Of a stretch of 64,000 nt of DNA, positions 56,416 to 64,000 are shown one piece after another; the first letter of the stretch is position 1; the number at the start of each line of letters is the position of its first letter. The DNA lies in NCBI RefSeq assembly GCF_021412625.1, contig NZ_JAKCFI010000003.1:558001-622000 (forward strand), read 5' to 3'. The notes under the pieces were generated by a model. That model saw nothing but the letters and a program-made list of their open reading frames with translations. It was not told where the DNA came from and did no database searches. Position numbers and translations under genes: made by a program. This DNA is from Myxococcus stipitatus (GTDB lineage: Bacteria; Myxococcota; Myxococcia; Myxococcales; Myxococcaceae).

Positions 56416-56779
56416 GGGGTCCTCCTCTCGTCTGGTCGCCCCCCGAAAGAGGGAGGTGGGGATGGGAGCCCCCGAGCGGGGGTCGAGGAGAACATGCGAA
56501 TCGCCTCCGCCTCCCGGGACTCCTCCGTCGGAGGACGGCCAGCGCGACCGACCGGAGCTGGAGCGGTCGTGCACACCCCACGCCCCGGGAATGCAACGGG
56601 ACTGGAACGTTTCCGGGAAGCCATGCGACCTGGAAGGTCCAGTGTCCGCCACCCGTCATAATAGGGTGGCGCCCCCCGGGAGGGATGGCCAATACTCATC
56701 ACGCAAATTGCTTGCGGGCGAGCCGCCGCTGACGCATGACACATGCGCAGGGCCGGAGAACGATACGAATAACGGTGCC
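56416..56779. other. Intergenic, one hairpin, no gene recognised
   Basis: About 360 bases. The frames that stay open lack starts with ribosome sites. An 8-bp perfect inverted repeat CGCCACCC / GGGTGGCG with a 9-base spacer lies at 56647-56671, and the spacer holds CATAAT, a -10-like hexamer. It may be an operator overlapping a promoter of the Mla-type operon at 56780. Confidence 0.5.
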
Positions 56780-57280
56780 ATGCCGCGGATGATGTTGCTG
56801 CTCGTGCTGCTCGCGTCCCTCGGGGGCTGCCGCCGCGTGAGCTTCGAGGACTCCGTGCTCTCCAAGCCGGACGTGCGCTATCGCGTGGGCGAGCTGCCCC
56901 GGCACTGGCGCCGTGTGTACCTGGAGGGCAACGACCTGGCGTTTTCGGAGGAGGGCACGGGGCGCGCGTTCTCCGTCAACGCCACGTGCAAGGGCCATGA
57001 CGACCCGTCGCTCCAGGTGCTCACCCGGCACCTGCTGACGGGCTTCACCGAACGCGAGGACCTGGGCCAGCGGCTGGTGCCCATGGATGGCCGCGAGGCG
57101 CTGCGCAGCCGCTACCGCGTGAAGATGGACGGCGTGCCGGTGGAGCTGGAGCTGGTGGTGCTGAAGAAGGACAACTGCGTGTTCGACTTCTCGTACGTGG
57201 CGCCGCCGGGCATGGCCGCCGAACGCATGCCGGACTTCGACGCGCTCCTGGCGGGCTTCCACGCGGAGCGCACCGGATGA
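56780..57280 (+). CDS. Lipoprotein, first gene of the Mla-type operon
   Basis: 166 residues. Signal MLLLVLLASLGGC gives a lipobox. The domain is alpha/beta (HWRRVYLEGNDLAFSEEGTG, FSVNATCKGHDDPSLQVLTR, PMDGREALRSRYRV) and lacks known motifs. It shares an ATGA overlap with the MlaE gene (57277). It is therefore probably part of the lipid-transport system, perhaps an outer-membrane or periplasmic partner. Its start codon has a weak ribosome site. Confidence 0.75.
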   Translation: MPRMMLLLVLLASLGGCRRVSFEDSVLSKPDVRYRVGELPRHWRRVYLEGNDLAFSEEGTGRAFSVNATCKGHDDPSLQVLTRHLLTGFTEREDLGQRLVPMDGREALRSRYRVKMDGVPVELELVVLKKDNCVFDFSYVAPPGMAAERMPDFDALLAGFHAERTG

Positions 57281-58089
57281 GCCCCCAGGTGGAGGCGGGC
57301 GCCACCACGCTGGCGCATGGCGAGGACGCGGGGTTCGTGGCGCGGGCGAAGGCGCGCCTGACATCCTTGGGGGAGATGGCGCGCATGAGCGGGCAGGTGC
57401 TCAGCCGCGCGGTGCGCCCGCCGTACAACGGGAGCGCGCTCGTCTATCACATCGAGGCGCTGGGCGTGCGCTCCATGCCCATCACCCTGCTGACGGCGAT
57501 GTTCGCCGGGCTCGTCATCTCGCTCCAGTTCGGCTACTTCCTGGCGCGCTTCGGCGTGCAGTACACGGTGGGCCGCGTGGTGGTGCTCACGCTGTTCCGC
57601 GAGCTGGCCCCGGTGCTCACGGCGCTGACGGTGGGCGCGCGGCTGGGCAGCGGCATGGCGGCGGAGCTGGGCGCCATGACGGTGACGGAGCAGGTGGACG
57701 CCATCCGCGCGCTCGGCGCGGACCCGCTGCGCAAGCTGGTGGTGCCGCGCGTCGTCGCGTGCCTGGTGGTGATGCCGGTGCTCACCGTGTTCGCGGACGT
57801 GGTGGGCCTGGTGGCCGGCGCGGTGGTGGTGAAGGTGCAATACGCCATCCCGCTCGAGCAGTTCTTCCAGGGCGCGCTCGACTCGGTGCTGATGGAGGAC
57901 TTCGTGTCCGGCGTCTTCAAGGGGGGCGTGTTCGGGCTCATCATCGGGCTGGTGGGGTGCTTCAAGGGCCTGACGGTGGAGGGCGGCACGGAGGGCGTGG
58001 GCCGCGCCACCACGCAGACGGTGGCCATCACCTCCGTCGCCGTGTGCCTGGCGGACTTCTTCATCACCAAGGTGACGCTGTACCTGTGA
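57277..58089 (+). CDS. MlaE-type lipid ABC transporter permease
   Basis: 270 residues. MlaE/YrbE features: VRSMPITLLTAMFAGLVISL, GRVVVLTLFRELAPVLTALT, GARLGSGMAAELGAMTVTEQ, VDAIRALGADPLRKLVVPRV. Five to six TM. It forms the membrane part of a lipid transport system that moves phospholipids between inner and outer membrane. Gene order is lipoprotein, MlaE, MlaF, MlaD. Confidence 0.93.
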   Translation: MSPQVEAGATTLAHGEDAGFVARAKARLTSLGEMARMSGQVLSRAVRPPYNGSALVYHIEALGVRSMPITLLTAMFAGLVISLQFGYFLARFGVQYTVGRVVVLTLFRELAPVLTALTVGARLGSGMAAELGAMTVTEQVDAIRALGADPLRKLVVPRVVACLVVMPVLTVFADVVGLVAGAVVVKVQYAIPLEQFFQGALDSVLMEDFVSGVFKGGVFGLIIGLVGCFKGLTVEGGTEGVGRATTQTVAITSVAVCLADFFITKVTLYL

Positions 58090-58095
58090 CGCGCC

Positions 58096-58926
58096 ATGTC
58101 CTTCGCCCGCCACCACGCAAGACGAGCGCCCGGCTTCGAGTTCCACCGGCCGTACCCGGGTGAGCAGCTCATCCACTTCGAGCACCTGCGCAAGGCGTTC
58201 GGCCCCAAGCGCGTCTACGACGACCTGGAGCTGGACGTGCGCGCGGGGGAGACGCTGGTGGTGCTGGGCGGCTCCGGCACGGGCAAGAGCGTGCTCCTGC
58301 GCTGCCTCATCGGCCTGCAGCGGCCGGACGCGGGGCGCGTGCTCTTCCAGGGCGCGGACGTCACGGCCTTCACGGAGGAGCAGTTCATGGAGGTGCGCCG
58401 CCACGTGGCCATGGTGTTCCAGGGCGCGGCCCTCTTCGACTCGCTGAGCGTGGGGGAGAACGTGGCCTACCCGCTGCTCGAGCACTACCCGGACATGCCC
58501 CCGGAAGAGGTGCGCCGCCGGGTGGCGCAGAAGCTGGAGCTGGTGAGCCTGCCCGGCACCGAACACCTGATGCCCGCGGACCTGTCCGGCGGCATGAAGA
58601 AGCGCGTGGGCCTGGCGCGCGCCATCGCCACCGACCCGGAGGTGATTCTCTGGGACGAGCCCACCACGGGGTTGGACCCCGTCACCACCCAGTCCATCAA
58701 CGCGATGATCAACTCGATGAAGACGAAGCTGGGGTGCACCTCCATCGTCGTGACGCACGACCTGGTGAGCGCCTTCGAGGTGGGGGACCGCATGGCGATG
58801 CTCGCCAACCGCCGCATCGTCCAGGTGGGCACCCCGGACGAGTTCCGCCGCTCCACGGTGCCGGAGGTGCGCGCCTTCCTGGACGCGCGGCGCGCGGAGC
58901 TGGTGCCGGCCGGGGGCGCGTCATGA
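58096..58926 (+). CDS. MlaF-type lipid ABC transporter ATPase
   Basis: 276 residues. Walker A GGSGTGKSVLLRCLIG, Q-loop VFQGAALFDSLSVGENV, signature LSGGMKKRVGLARAIATDPE, Walker B VILWDEPTTGLDP, H-loop VTHD. The Gln/Leu-rich EEQFMEVRRHVAM segment is MlaF-like. Powers lipid transfer by the permease encoded upstream. Followed by MlaD with an ATGA overlap. Confidence 0.93.
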   Translation: MSFARHHARRAPGFEFHRPYPGEQLIHFEHLRKAFGPKRVYDDLELDVRAGETLVVLGGSGTGKSVLLRCLIGLQRPDAGRVLFQGADVTAFTEEQFMEVRRHVAMVFQGAALFDSLSVGENVAYPLLEHYPDMPPEEVRRRVAQKLELVSLPGTEHLMPADLSGGMKKRVGLARAIATDPEVILWDEPTTGLDPVTTQSINAMINSMKTKLGCTSIVVTHDLVSAFEVGDRMAMLANRRIVQVGTPDEFRRSTVPEVRAFLDARRAELVPAGGAS

Positions 58927-60146
58927 GCCCCTTCTCCTCGGCGTCCGGCGAGCGCAGGCTCGCGCTGCGCGCGGGCGTCTTCGTCGCGCTGGGCATGGCG
59001 GTGGCCGGCATGGTGGTGTTCTTCATCGGCCAGGAGTCGCGCCTGTTCCAGCGGCAGGTGTACTTCCGCGCCTACTTCGCCAACGTGCAGGGGCTCAACG
59101 ACAAGTCCCCGGTGTGGCTGGGCGGCCTGAAGGTGGGCCGGGTGACGGGCATCTTCTTCTCCAAGGACCCCACGGACCAGCGGCTGGAGGTGCAGCTCCA
59201 GGTGTCCGAACGCTACGCGGACCGCGTGCGCCAGGACTCGGTGGCGCAGCTGAGCAGCATGGGCGTGCTGGGCGACAAGGCGGTGGACATCTCCCTGGGC
59301 AGCCCCTCCGCGCCGCCCCTGGAGCCGGGCTCCGAGCTCAAGTCCTCCACGAGCGGGGACCTGTCCGCGCTGCTGAGTGGCGCCAGCGAGGTGATGGAGA
59401 ACTCGGTGGCCATCACCCAGTCGCTGCGCAAGACGGTGGAGTCGTATGGCGACCCGCGCCTGGCGGCGGACCTGCGCCGCGGCCTGGGCTCGCTGGCCTC
59501 CATCCTGGAGGCGGTGGAGAAGGGCGACGGCGTGCTGCACACGCTCATCTACGACAAGGCCGCGGGCCGCGACGCGCGCGCGCTGATGGCCAACGCGACG
59601 CGCGCGGCCGAGCGCGTCGACGGCGCCGTGGGCCACGTGGAGGCGCTGCTGCGCGAGGTGCGCTCCGGCGACGGCACCGCGCACGCGCTCATCTACGGCG
59701 ACGAGGGCACCAAGGCCCTGCGCGAGCTGGGCGACGCCGCCGAGCAGCTGGCGGGCCTCATCGAGGACGCGAAGAAGAGCCCCAACGGCGCCGTGCACCA
59801 GCTGGTGTATGGCGACGCGCGCGGCATGTTCGCGGACCTGGGCAGCGCGGCGGCGGACCTGAAGCGAATCACCGCCACCGTCGCCAGCGGCGAGGGCACC
59901 GTGGGCGGCCTCATCAGCGACCCCACCGTCTACGACGACCTGCGCGAGGTGCTCGGCAACGTGAAGCGCAACCGCATCCTCCGCGCCCTGGTGCGCTTCT
60001 CCCTCGACAACCGCCAGGACCTGGAACAGCTGGGCAAGGTGGAGCGCGTGGAGCCCAAGGCTCCCGTCCAGCCTCCGCCCCCCTCGCAAGTCCCCCCGGA
60101 CGCCGCGGGCGTCGGCGGCCCCGCCCCCTCGCCCCCCCGCGAGTGA
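58923..60146 (+). CDS. MlaD-type (MCE domain) lipid-binding protein
   Basis: 407 residues. One N-terminal TM (AGVFVALGMAVAGMVVFFIG), then one MCE domain (about 40-135, YFANVQGLNDKSPVWLGGLK, VGRVTGIFFSK, MGVLGDKAVDISLG), then a long helical part (about 140-370) that likely forms a needle or tether, and a Pro-rich tail. Longer than E. coli MlaD (about 183 residues), nearer the size of YebT-like or Mce proteins. It collects lipids in the periplasm for the transporter. Confidence 0.92.
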   Translation: MSPFSSASGERRLALRAGVFVALGMAVAGMVVFFIGQESRLFQRQVYFRAYFANVQGLNDKSPVWLGGLKVGRVTGIFFSKDPTDQRLEVQLQVSERYADRVRQDSVAQLSSMGVLGDKAVDISLGSPSAPPLEPGSELKSSTSGDLSALLSGASEVMENSVAITQSLRKTVESYGDPRLAADLRRGLGSLASILEAVEKGDGVLHTLIYDKAAGRDARALMANATRAAERVDGAVGHVEALLREVRSGDGTAHALIYGDEGTKALRELGDAAEQLAGLIEDAKKSPNGAVHQLVYGDARGMFADLGSAAADLKRITATVASGEGTVGGLISDPTVYDDLREVLGNVKRNRILRALVRFSLDNRQDLEQLGKVERVEPKAPVQPPPPSQVPPDAAGVGGPAPSPPRE

Positions 60147-60201
60147 GGCCCCCGACGTCGTCGTCGCACCCACCCCGCCGACCGGGGTCGGGGAGACCCG
60201 T

Positions 60202-60230
60202 TTGACGTATGGGTTTTCAATCATGAAAAT
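60202..60230 (+). promoter_or_regulatory. Promoter with overlapping inverted repeat before the M43 protease
   Basis: -35 TTGACG (60202-60207), 17-base spacer, -10-like GAAAAT (60225-60230). The inverted repeat TTTTCAATCATGAAAA (60214-60229, 6-bp arms) lies over the spacer and -10, a typical operator position. The block is strikingly AT-rich for this genome. Confidence 0.5.
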
Positions 60231-60263
60231 TCCGACTCCCCCGATTTTCCAGAGGAGTCTGGA

Positions 60264-61169
60264 ATGTCCCGTCTCGTTCGTCGCAGCGGTGGTTTCGCGG
60301 TCCTGGTGGGTGGCCTCGTCGCGCTGTCCGGTTGCTCCAACGCTCCGTCGTCGCAGCCCGAGCCCACGGCGCCTCCCGCGGAGGAGGGCCAGCCCACGCA
60401 GCAGGTGGTGGGGCGTGGCTGTGGCGTGAACCCGACCGCCGAGGAGATGGCCCAGATGGAGGAGCGCTACGCGCTGGAGCGCAAGGTGAGCGCGATGGCG
60501 CGCCCCAATGGCTCGGTCACCATCCCCGTCTACTTCCACGTCATCAACAAGGGCACGGGCATCGCCAACGGCGACATCCCGGACTCGCAGATCACCGCGC
60601 AGCTCAACGTGCTCAACGCCGCGTACGCGAACACGCCGTTCAAGTTCGCGCTGACGGCGACGGACCGCACCACCAACTCCTCCTGGTACAACCTGTCGTC
60701 GGGCAGCACCAACGAGCGCAACATGAAGACCACCCTGCGCAAGGGCGGCAAGAACGCGCTCAACATCTACTCCGCCAACCTGAGCGGCGGCCTGCTGGGC
60801 TGGGCGACCTTCCCCTCCAGCTACGCGAGCAACCCCACGCAGGACGGCGTGGTGATTCTGTACTCCAGCGTGCCGGGCGGCACCGCGTCTCCGTACAACC
60901 TGGGCGACACGGGCACGCACGAGGTCGGCCACTGGCTGGGCCTGTACCACACGTTCCAGGGCGGCTGCTCCACCACGAACGACTCCGTCAGCGACACGCC
61001 GGCGGAGGCCTCGCCCGCCTACGGCTGCCCCACCGGCCGCAACACCTGCTCCGCCGCGGGCAACGACCCCATCACCAACTTCATGGACTACACGGACGAC
61101 TCCTGCATGAACACGTTCACCGCCGGTCAGTCGGCGCGCATGGACTCGCAGGCGCTGACGTACCGCTGA
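60264..61169 (+). CDS. Pappalysin-like (M43) zinc metalloprotease lipoprotein
   Basis: 301 residues from ATG 60264 (GAGGAG upstream). Lipobox [10 protein letters not shown]. After a Pro-rich linker the protease domain has the metal motif [11 protein letters not shown] and the Met-turn [12 protein letters not shown], hallmarks of the cytophagalysin/pappalysin M43 group, with cysteines [18 protein letters not shown] and DSCMN. An extracellular or surface protease, probably for predation or nutrient release. It has its own terminator. Confidence 0.93.
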   Translation: MSRLVRRSGGFAVLVGGLVALSGCSNAPSSQPEPTAPPAEEGQPTQQVVGRGCGVNPTAEEMAQMEERYALERKVSAMARPNGSVTIPVYFHVINKGTGIANGDIPDSQITAQLNVLNAAYANTPFKFALTATDRTTNSSWYNLSSGSTNERNMKTTLRKGGKNALNIYSANLSGGLLGWATFPSSYASNPTQDGVVILYSSVPGGTASPYNLGDTGTHEVGHWLGLYHTFQGGCSTTNDSVSDTPAEASPAYGCPTGRNTCSAAGNDPITNFMDYTDDSCMNTFTAGQSARMDSQALTYR

Positions 61170-61200
61170 CGCACGCGGTCTCCCGCTGGAGGTCCCCCGG

Positions 61201-61238
61201 CGCCGGAGCGTCTCCTCACGCTCCGGCGTCGTCGTTTT
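61201..61238 (+). terminator. Intrinsic terminator of the M43 protease gene
   Basis: A perfect 11-bp stem, CGCCGGAGCGT (61201-61211) and ACGCTCCGGCG (61218-61228), with a 6-base loop, followed by GTTTT (61234-61238). It is the clearest plus-strand terminator in the window. Confidence 0.85.
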
Positions 61239-61278
61239 CAGTGACTTCCGCGCGCGCCCTGGGCTCCAATCCGCGCCC

Positions 61279-62574
61279 ATGCAAGCACTGACACTTCGTG
61301 AGGACCGTTTCCTGGAGGTGCTGCGGCGCCTCATCGCGCTGACGCCCCGGCTGCAGAACAACCCGGGCGGAGGGCTGGTGCCCGAGGAGCGGCTCGCCGC
61401 CCAGGTGGTGCTCGACACGCTGGCGCCGCACATCGCCAGCGGCTTCATCCACGCGGAGTCGCTCGCGGCCCCGGGCAACGAGTCGCGGCCCAGCCTGGTG
61501 CTCACCGTGAAGGGCACGGGCGAGGGCGCGGTGGGCTTCGTGGGCGCCCACTTCGACGTGGTGCCCGCGGACCGCCAGGCGGAGGGGTGGGAGCGAGACC
61601 CCTTCACGCTGTGGGAGGGGCCGGACGGCACGCTGTACGGCCGCGGCGTCACGGACTGCCTGGGCCACGTCGCGGTGGCCACGGACCTGCTCGCGCAGCT
61701 GGCGGAGCGGGGCGTGCGTCCGCGCCGCACGCTGAAGGTGGTGTTCATCGCCAACGAGGAGTCGACCGACCTGCCGGGCCTGGGGCTGGGCTACGTGGCG
61801 CAGCAGGGGCGGCTGAAGGAGCTGGTGGGCCACCCGGTGTTCTGGCTCGACAGCGCCAACTTCGGCCCCACCGTGGGCACCGCCGGCATCAACCTGTGGG
61901 AGCTGAAGGTGACGGGCGTGGGCGGCCACTCGGGCATGCCGCACAACTGCGTCAACGCGCTGGAATTGGGCATGGCCGCGTCGCTGGAGCTGGCGCGCTG
62001 GTTCCACGCGCGCTACCCGCCCTCCGACGACGAGAAGCGCTGGGGCTTCCTGGCCTCCTCCAGCCTGAAGGCCACGGTGGTGGAGGCGGCGAACACCAAG
62101 GAGACGAAGATTCCCGCGGACGTCACCCTGCGCGGCGACATGCGCCTGACGCCCTTCCACGACCTGGCGGAGGTGCGCCGCGCGACGGAAGGCTTCATCC
62201 AGGAGCTGGACGCGCGGCTGGAGCGCGACGACGCGCCCCCGGGCTTTCCCCGGACACGTACCGCGGACGGCCGGCGGGGCACGCTGTCGCTGCGCTTCCC
62301 CGGCGGCGGCACGGAGGGCATCGCCTGCAAGCTGGACTCGCCGGGCCTGCGGGCGCTGAAGGACGCGATGCGGGCGGTGCGCGGGGTGGACGCGCAGCCC
62401 TTCTCGCTCACCGGCTCGCTGCCCCTGGTGAGGGACCTGCAGCGCCAGGGATGTGACGTGCAGATAACGGGCTTCGGGGAGATGAAGTACTACCACGCGC
62501 CCAACGAGCAGGCCCGGCTGGAGGACTTCCGCCAGGGCTTCGCCATCCTGCGGGAGCTGTTGGTGCGACTGTGA
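61279..62574 (+). CDS. M20 family peptidase / deacylase
   Basis: 431 residues. M20 metal motifs: VGAHFDVVPA, GRGVTDCLGHVAVATDLL, VFIANEESTD, and a lid domain with GGHSGMPHNCVNALELG. The C-terminus has KYYHAPNEQARLEDF with the final metal histidine. It removes an amino acid or acyl group from a small substrate, as in acetylornithine deacetylase or Xaa-His dipeptidase. Substrate unknown. Cytoplasmic, monocistronic. Confidence 0.88.
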   Translation: MQALTLREDRFLEVLRRLIALTPRLQNNPGGGLVPEERLAAQVVLDTLAPHIASGFIHAESLAAPGNESRPSLVLTVKGTGEGAVGFVGAHFDVVPADRQAEGWERDPFTLWEGPDGTLYGRGVTDCLGHVAVATDLLAQLAERGVRPRRTLKVVFIANEESTDLPGLGLGYVAQQGRLKELVGHPVFWLDSANFGPTVGTAGINLWELKVTGVGGHSGMPHNCVNALELGMAASLELARWFHARYPPSDDEKRWGFLASSSLKATVVEAANTKETKIPADVTLRGDMRLTPFHDLAEVRRATEGFIQELDARLERDDAPPGFPRTRTADGRRGTLSLRFPGGGTEGIACKLDSPGLRALKDAMRAVRGVDAQPFSLTGSLPLVRDLQRQGCDVQITGFGEMKYYHAPNEQARLEDFRQGFAILRELLVRL

Positions 62575-62695
62575 GCGAGGCCCGTCCCCGGGCACGCGCT
62601 TCCGCTCGGGGACCGGGCTCCCTATGTAGAGTGACTGTCGTGAACGGCCCTGGGCCGCCGTGGGCGGCCGGGCGCATCCGAGGAGCGGTGACACC

Positions 62696-63856
62696 GTGAG
62701 AGACTTGCTGATGATTCCGGGGCCGGTGGAGTTCGAGCCGGAGGTGCTCCAGGCGCTCGCCCTGCCCACGCTCGGTCATACGGACCCGGCCTTCATCGCC
62801 ATCTTCGGCCGGGCGCTGAAGCGGCTGCGCGAGGTGTGCCTGGCGCCGTCCGCCCAGCCCTTCGTGGTGTCGGGCTCCGGCACGCTGGCCATGGAGCTGG
62901 CGGTGGCCAACCTCGTGGAGCCCGGCGACGCCGCGCTGGTGGTGAACACGGGCTACTTCAGCGACCGGATGGTGAAGATCCTGGAGCGGCACGGCGCGAA
63001 GGTGACGCAGGTGCGCGCGGCGCCCGGGGACGTGCCGTCCTCGGACGAGGTGGAGACGGCGCTCGCGGCGGGCGGCTTCAAGCTGATGACCCTCACCCAC
63101 GTGGACACGTCCACCGGCGTGCTGGCGCCCGTGGAGGGGCTGGTGCGGGCCGCGCGCAAGCACGGCGTGCTGTCCGTGGTGGACGGCGTGTGCGCCACCG
63201 CCGGCGAGGCCTTCCACCAGGACGCGTGGGGCGCGGACGTGTACCTCACCGCCAGCCAGAAGGCGGTGGGCGTGCCTCCCGGCCTGGCGCTCCTGACGGT
63301 GGGCCCGCTCGCGCTGGAGGCGTGGAGGAAGCGCAAGGCGCCGGTGGCCAGCGTGTACGCGGACTGGGCGGAATGGCTGCCCATCATGGAGGCCTACGAG
63401 GCGGGCAAGCCCGCGTACTTCGCCACGCCCCCCGTCAACCTCGTCTACGCGCTGGACGTCAGCCTGGGCCAGATTCTCGCCGAGGGCATGGAGGCCCGCT
63501 TCGCCCGCCACCGCCGCGTGGCGCTCGCCTTCCGCGCCGCGTGGAAGGGCCTGGGCCTGCGCCTGCTGCCCACCTCCGACGCCGTGGCCTCCCACCTGCT
63601 GAGCGCCCTGTACTACCCGGACGGCGTGGACGCCTCCTTCGTGGGCCAGGTGAAGGCGCAGGGCGTCGTCGTGGCCGGCGGCCTCCACCCCGACCTCAAG
63701 TCCCGCTACTTCCGCGTGGGCCACATGAACCGCACCGGCCCCGCGGACCTGCTGGCCACCGTGGGCGCCGTGGAGCGCGCCCTCCTGGCCGCCGGACACC
63801 GCGTGGAGCCCGGCGCGGGGCTCGCCGCCGCCGAGTCCGCCCTCGTCGCCCGCTGA
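62696..63856 (+). CDS. Class V aminotransferase (serine-pyruvate / alanine-glyoxylate type)
   Basis: 386 residues, GTG start at 62696 (AGGAG upstream). Class V fold: MIPGPVEFEPEVLQALALPT, VVSGSGTLAMELAVANLVEP, the PLP lysine in YLTASQKAVGVPPG, and VGHMNRTGPADLLATVGAVE at the end. It transfers the amino group of serine or alanine to a keto acid such as glyoxylate. It starts 121 bases after the M20 gene and may be separately transcribed. Confidence 0.9.
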   Translation: MRDLLMIPGPVEFEPEVLQALALPTLGHTDPAFIAIFGRALKRLREVCLAPSAQPFVVSGSGTLAMELAVANLVEPGDAALVVNTGYFSDRMVKILERHGAKVTQVRAAPGDVPSSDEVETALAAGGFKLMTLTHVDTSTGVLAPVEGLVRAARKHGVLSVVDGVCATAGEAFHQDAWGADVYLTASQKAVGVPPGLALLTVGPLALEAWRKRKAPVASVYADWAEWLPIMEAYEAGKPAYFATPPVNLVYALDVSLGQILAEGMEARFARHRRVALAFRAAWKGLGLRLLPTSDAVASHLLSALYYPDGVDASFVGQVKAQGVVVAGGLHPDLKSRYFRVGHMNRTGPADLLATVGAVERALLAAGHRVEPGAGLAAAESALVAR

Positions 63857-63983
63857 CCCGCACCACCCACCCGCGACTGTCCTCCGCCGCCCATTTCCGC
63901 CCGGAATCCAAGGGGTTCGTGCGCTGCACGAAACCTCCTGGACCTCCGGGGTAACCAGGAATCATTCGACAGGAGCGAAAAAT

Positions 63984-64000
63984 TATGCGAGGATTGCTGC
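63984..64000 (+). CDS. Start of a gene cut off at the right edge
   Basis: ATG at 63984 with AGGAG about 9 bases upstream and an AT-rich spacer (CGAAAAATT). Only MRGLL is visible; the hydrophobic start may be a signal peptide. The 63857-63983 stretch before it is a promoter-sized gap. Confidence 0.5.

Noticed and set aside
58485..61754. A 1089-residue open frame on the minus strand
   Set aside because: Antisense to MlaF, MlaD, the M43 protease and the M20 gene. The promoter, terminator and domains all support the plus strand.

Overview
The window is chromosomal DNA from a myxobacterium, most likely Myxococcaceae (Myxococcus, Pyxidicoccus or Corallococcus). The signs are very high GC with strong G/C at third codon positions, a Myxococcales-specific DUF2378/TIGR02265 gene, an imm11-type immunity protein beside a toxic lipoprotein, many hybrid histidine kinases, and many small lipoproteins. 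Nearly every real gene has a long open shadow on the other strand. I chose genes by domain content, translation starts and operon geometry. No tRNA, rRNA, CRISPR array or transposase was seen.

Layout. 1-6.1 kb: a gene tail, a TPR-rich lytic transglycosylase with an 11-residue tandem repeat, an SDR oxidoreductase, and a PLP aminotransferase co-transcribed with an Lrp/AsnC regulator. 6.4-10 kb: small exported proteins, including three tandem paralogues, and a TraB/GumN lipoprotein. 10.2-13.6 kb: a TetR regulator, a KAS III-like enzyme and an acyl-CoA ligase. A 24-bp sequence at the TetR start is repeated exactly upstream of the SDR gene 6 kb away. 13.7-18.7 kb: a lipoprotein, an outer-membrane barrel, a lipoprotein hydrolase and a lipase. 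18.8-21.2 kb: a two-gene toxin/immunity cassette bracketed by an intact and a degraded copy of the 5' end of a quinone oxidoreductase gene. 21-25.3 kb: that oxidoreductase, a second AMP-ligase and a secreted serine protease with a lectin domain.

25.6-31.2 kb: a two-component system followed by a MacAB-like export system. 31.4-34 kb: a small lipoprotein, a DUF2378 protein and a chemoreceptor. 34.9-39.9 kb (minus strand): a tightly overlapped operon of a free-standing cobalamin-binding protein with the Wx9EH signature of adenosylcobalamin photoreceptors, a duplicated helical protein, and two hybrid histidine kinases. I regard this as the best candidate for an undescribed system, a B12/light-responsive phosphorelay. 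40.6-42.5 kb: ECF sigma factor, putative anti-sigma factor and an exported barrel-like protein, all overlapping.

43-56 kb: dnaN (with a clear sigma-70 promoter) and recF, separated by about 10.5 kb. Between them lie two DUF1990 proteins, an AlkC-type DNA glycosylase, a PAS histidine kinase, a possible ADP-ribosyltransferase-like effector and a YgiT-type zinc finger. 56.8-60.1 kb: a lipoprotein and MlaE-F-D-type lipid transport genes. 60.2-64 kb: an M43 metalloprotease lipoprotein with its own promoter and terminator, an M20 peptidase, a class V aminotransferase, and the first codons of another gene.
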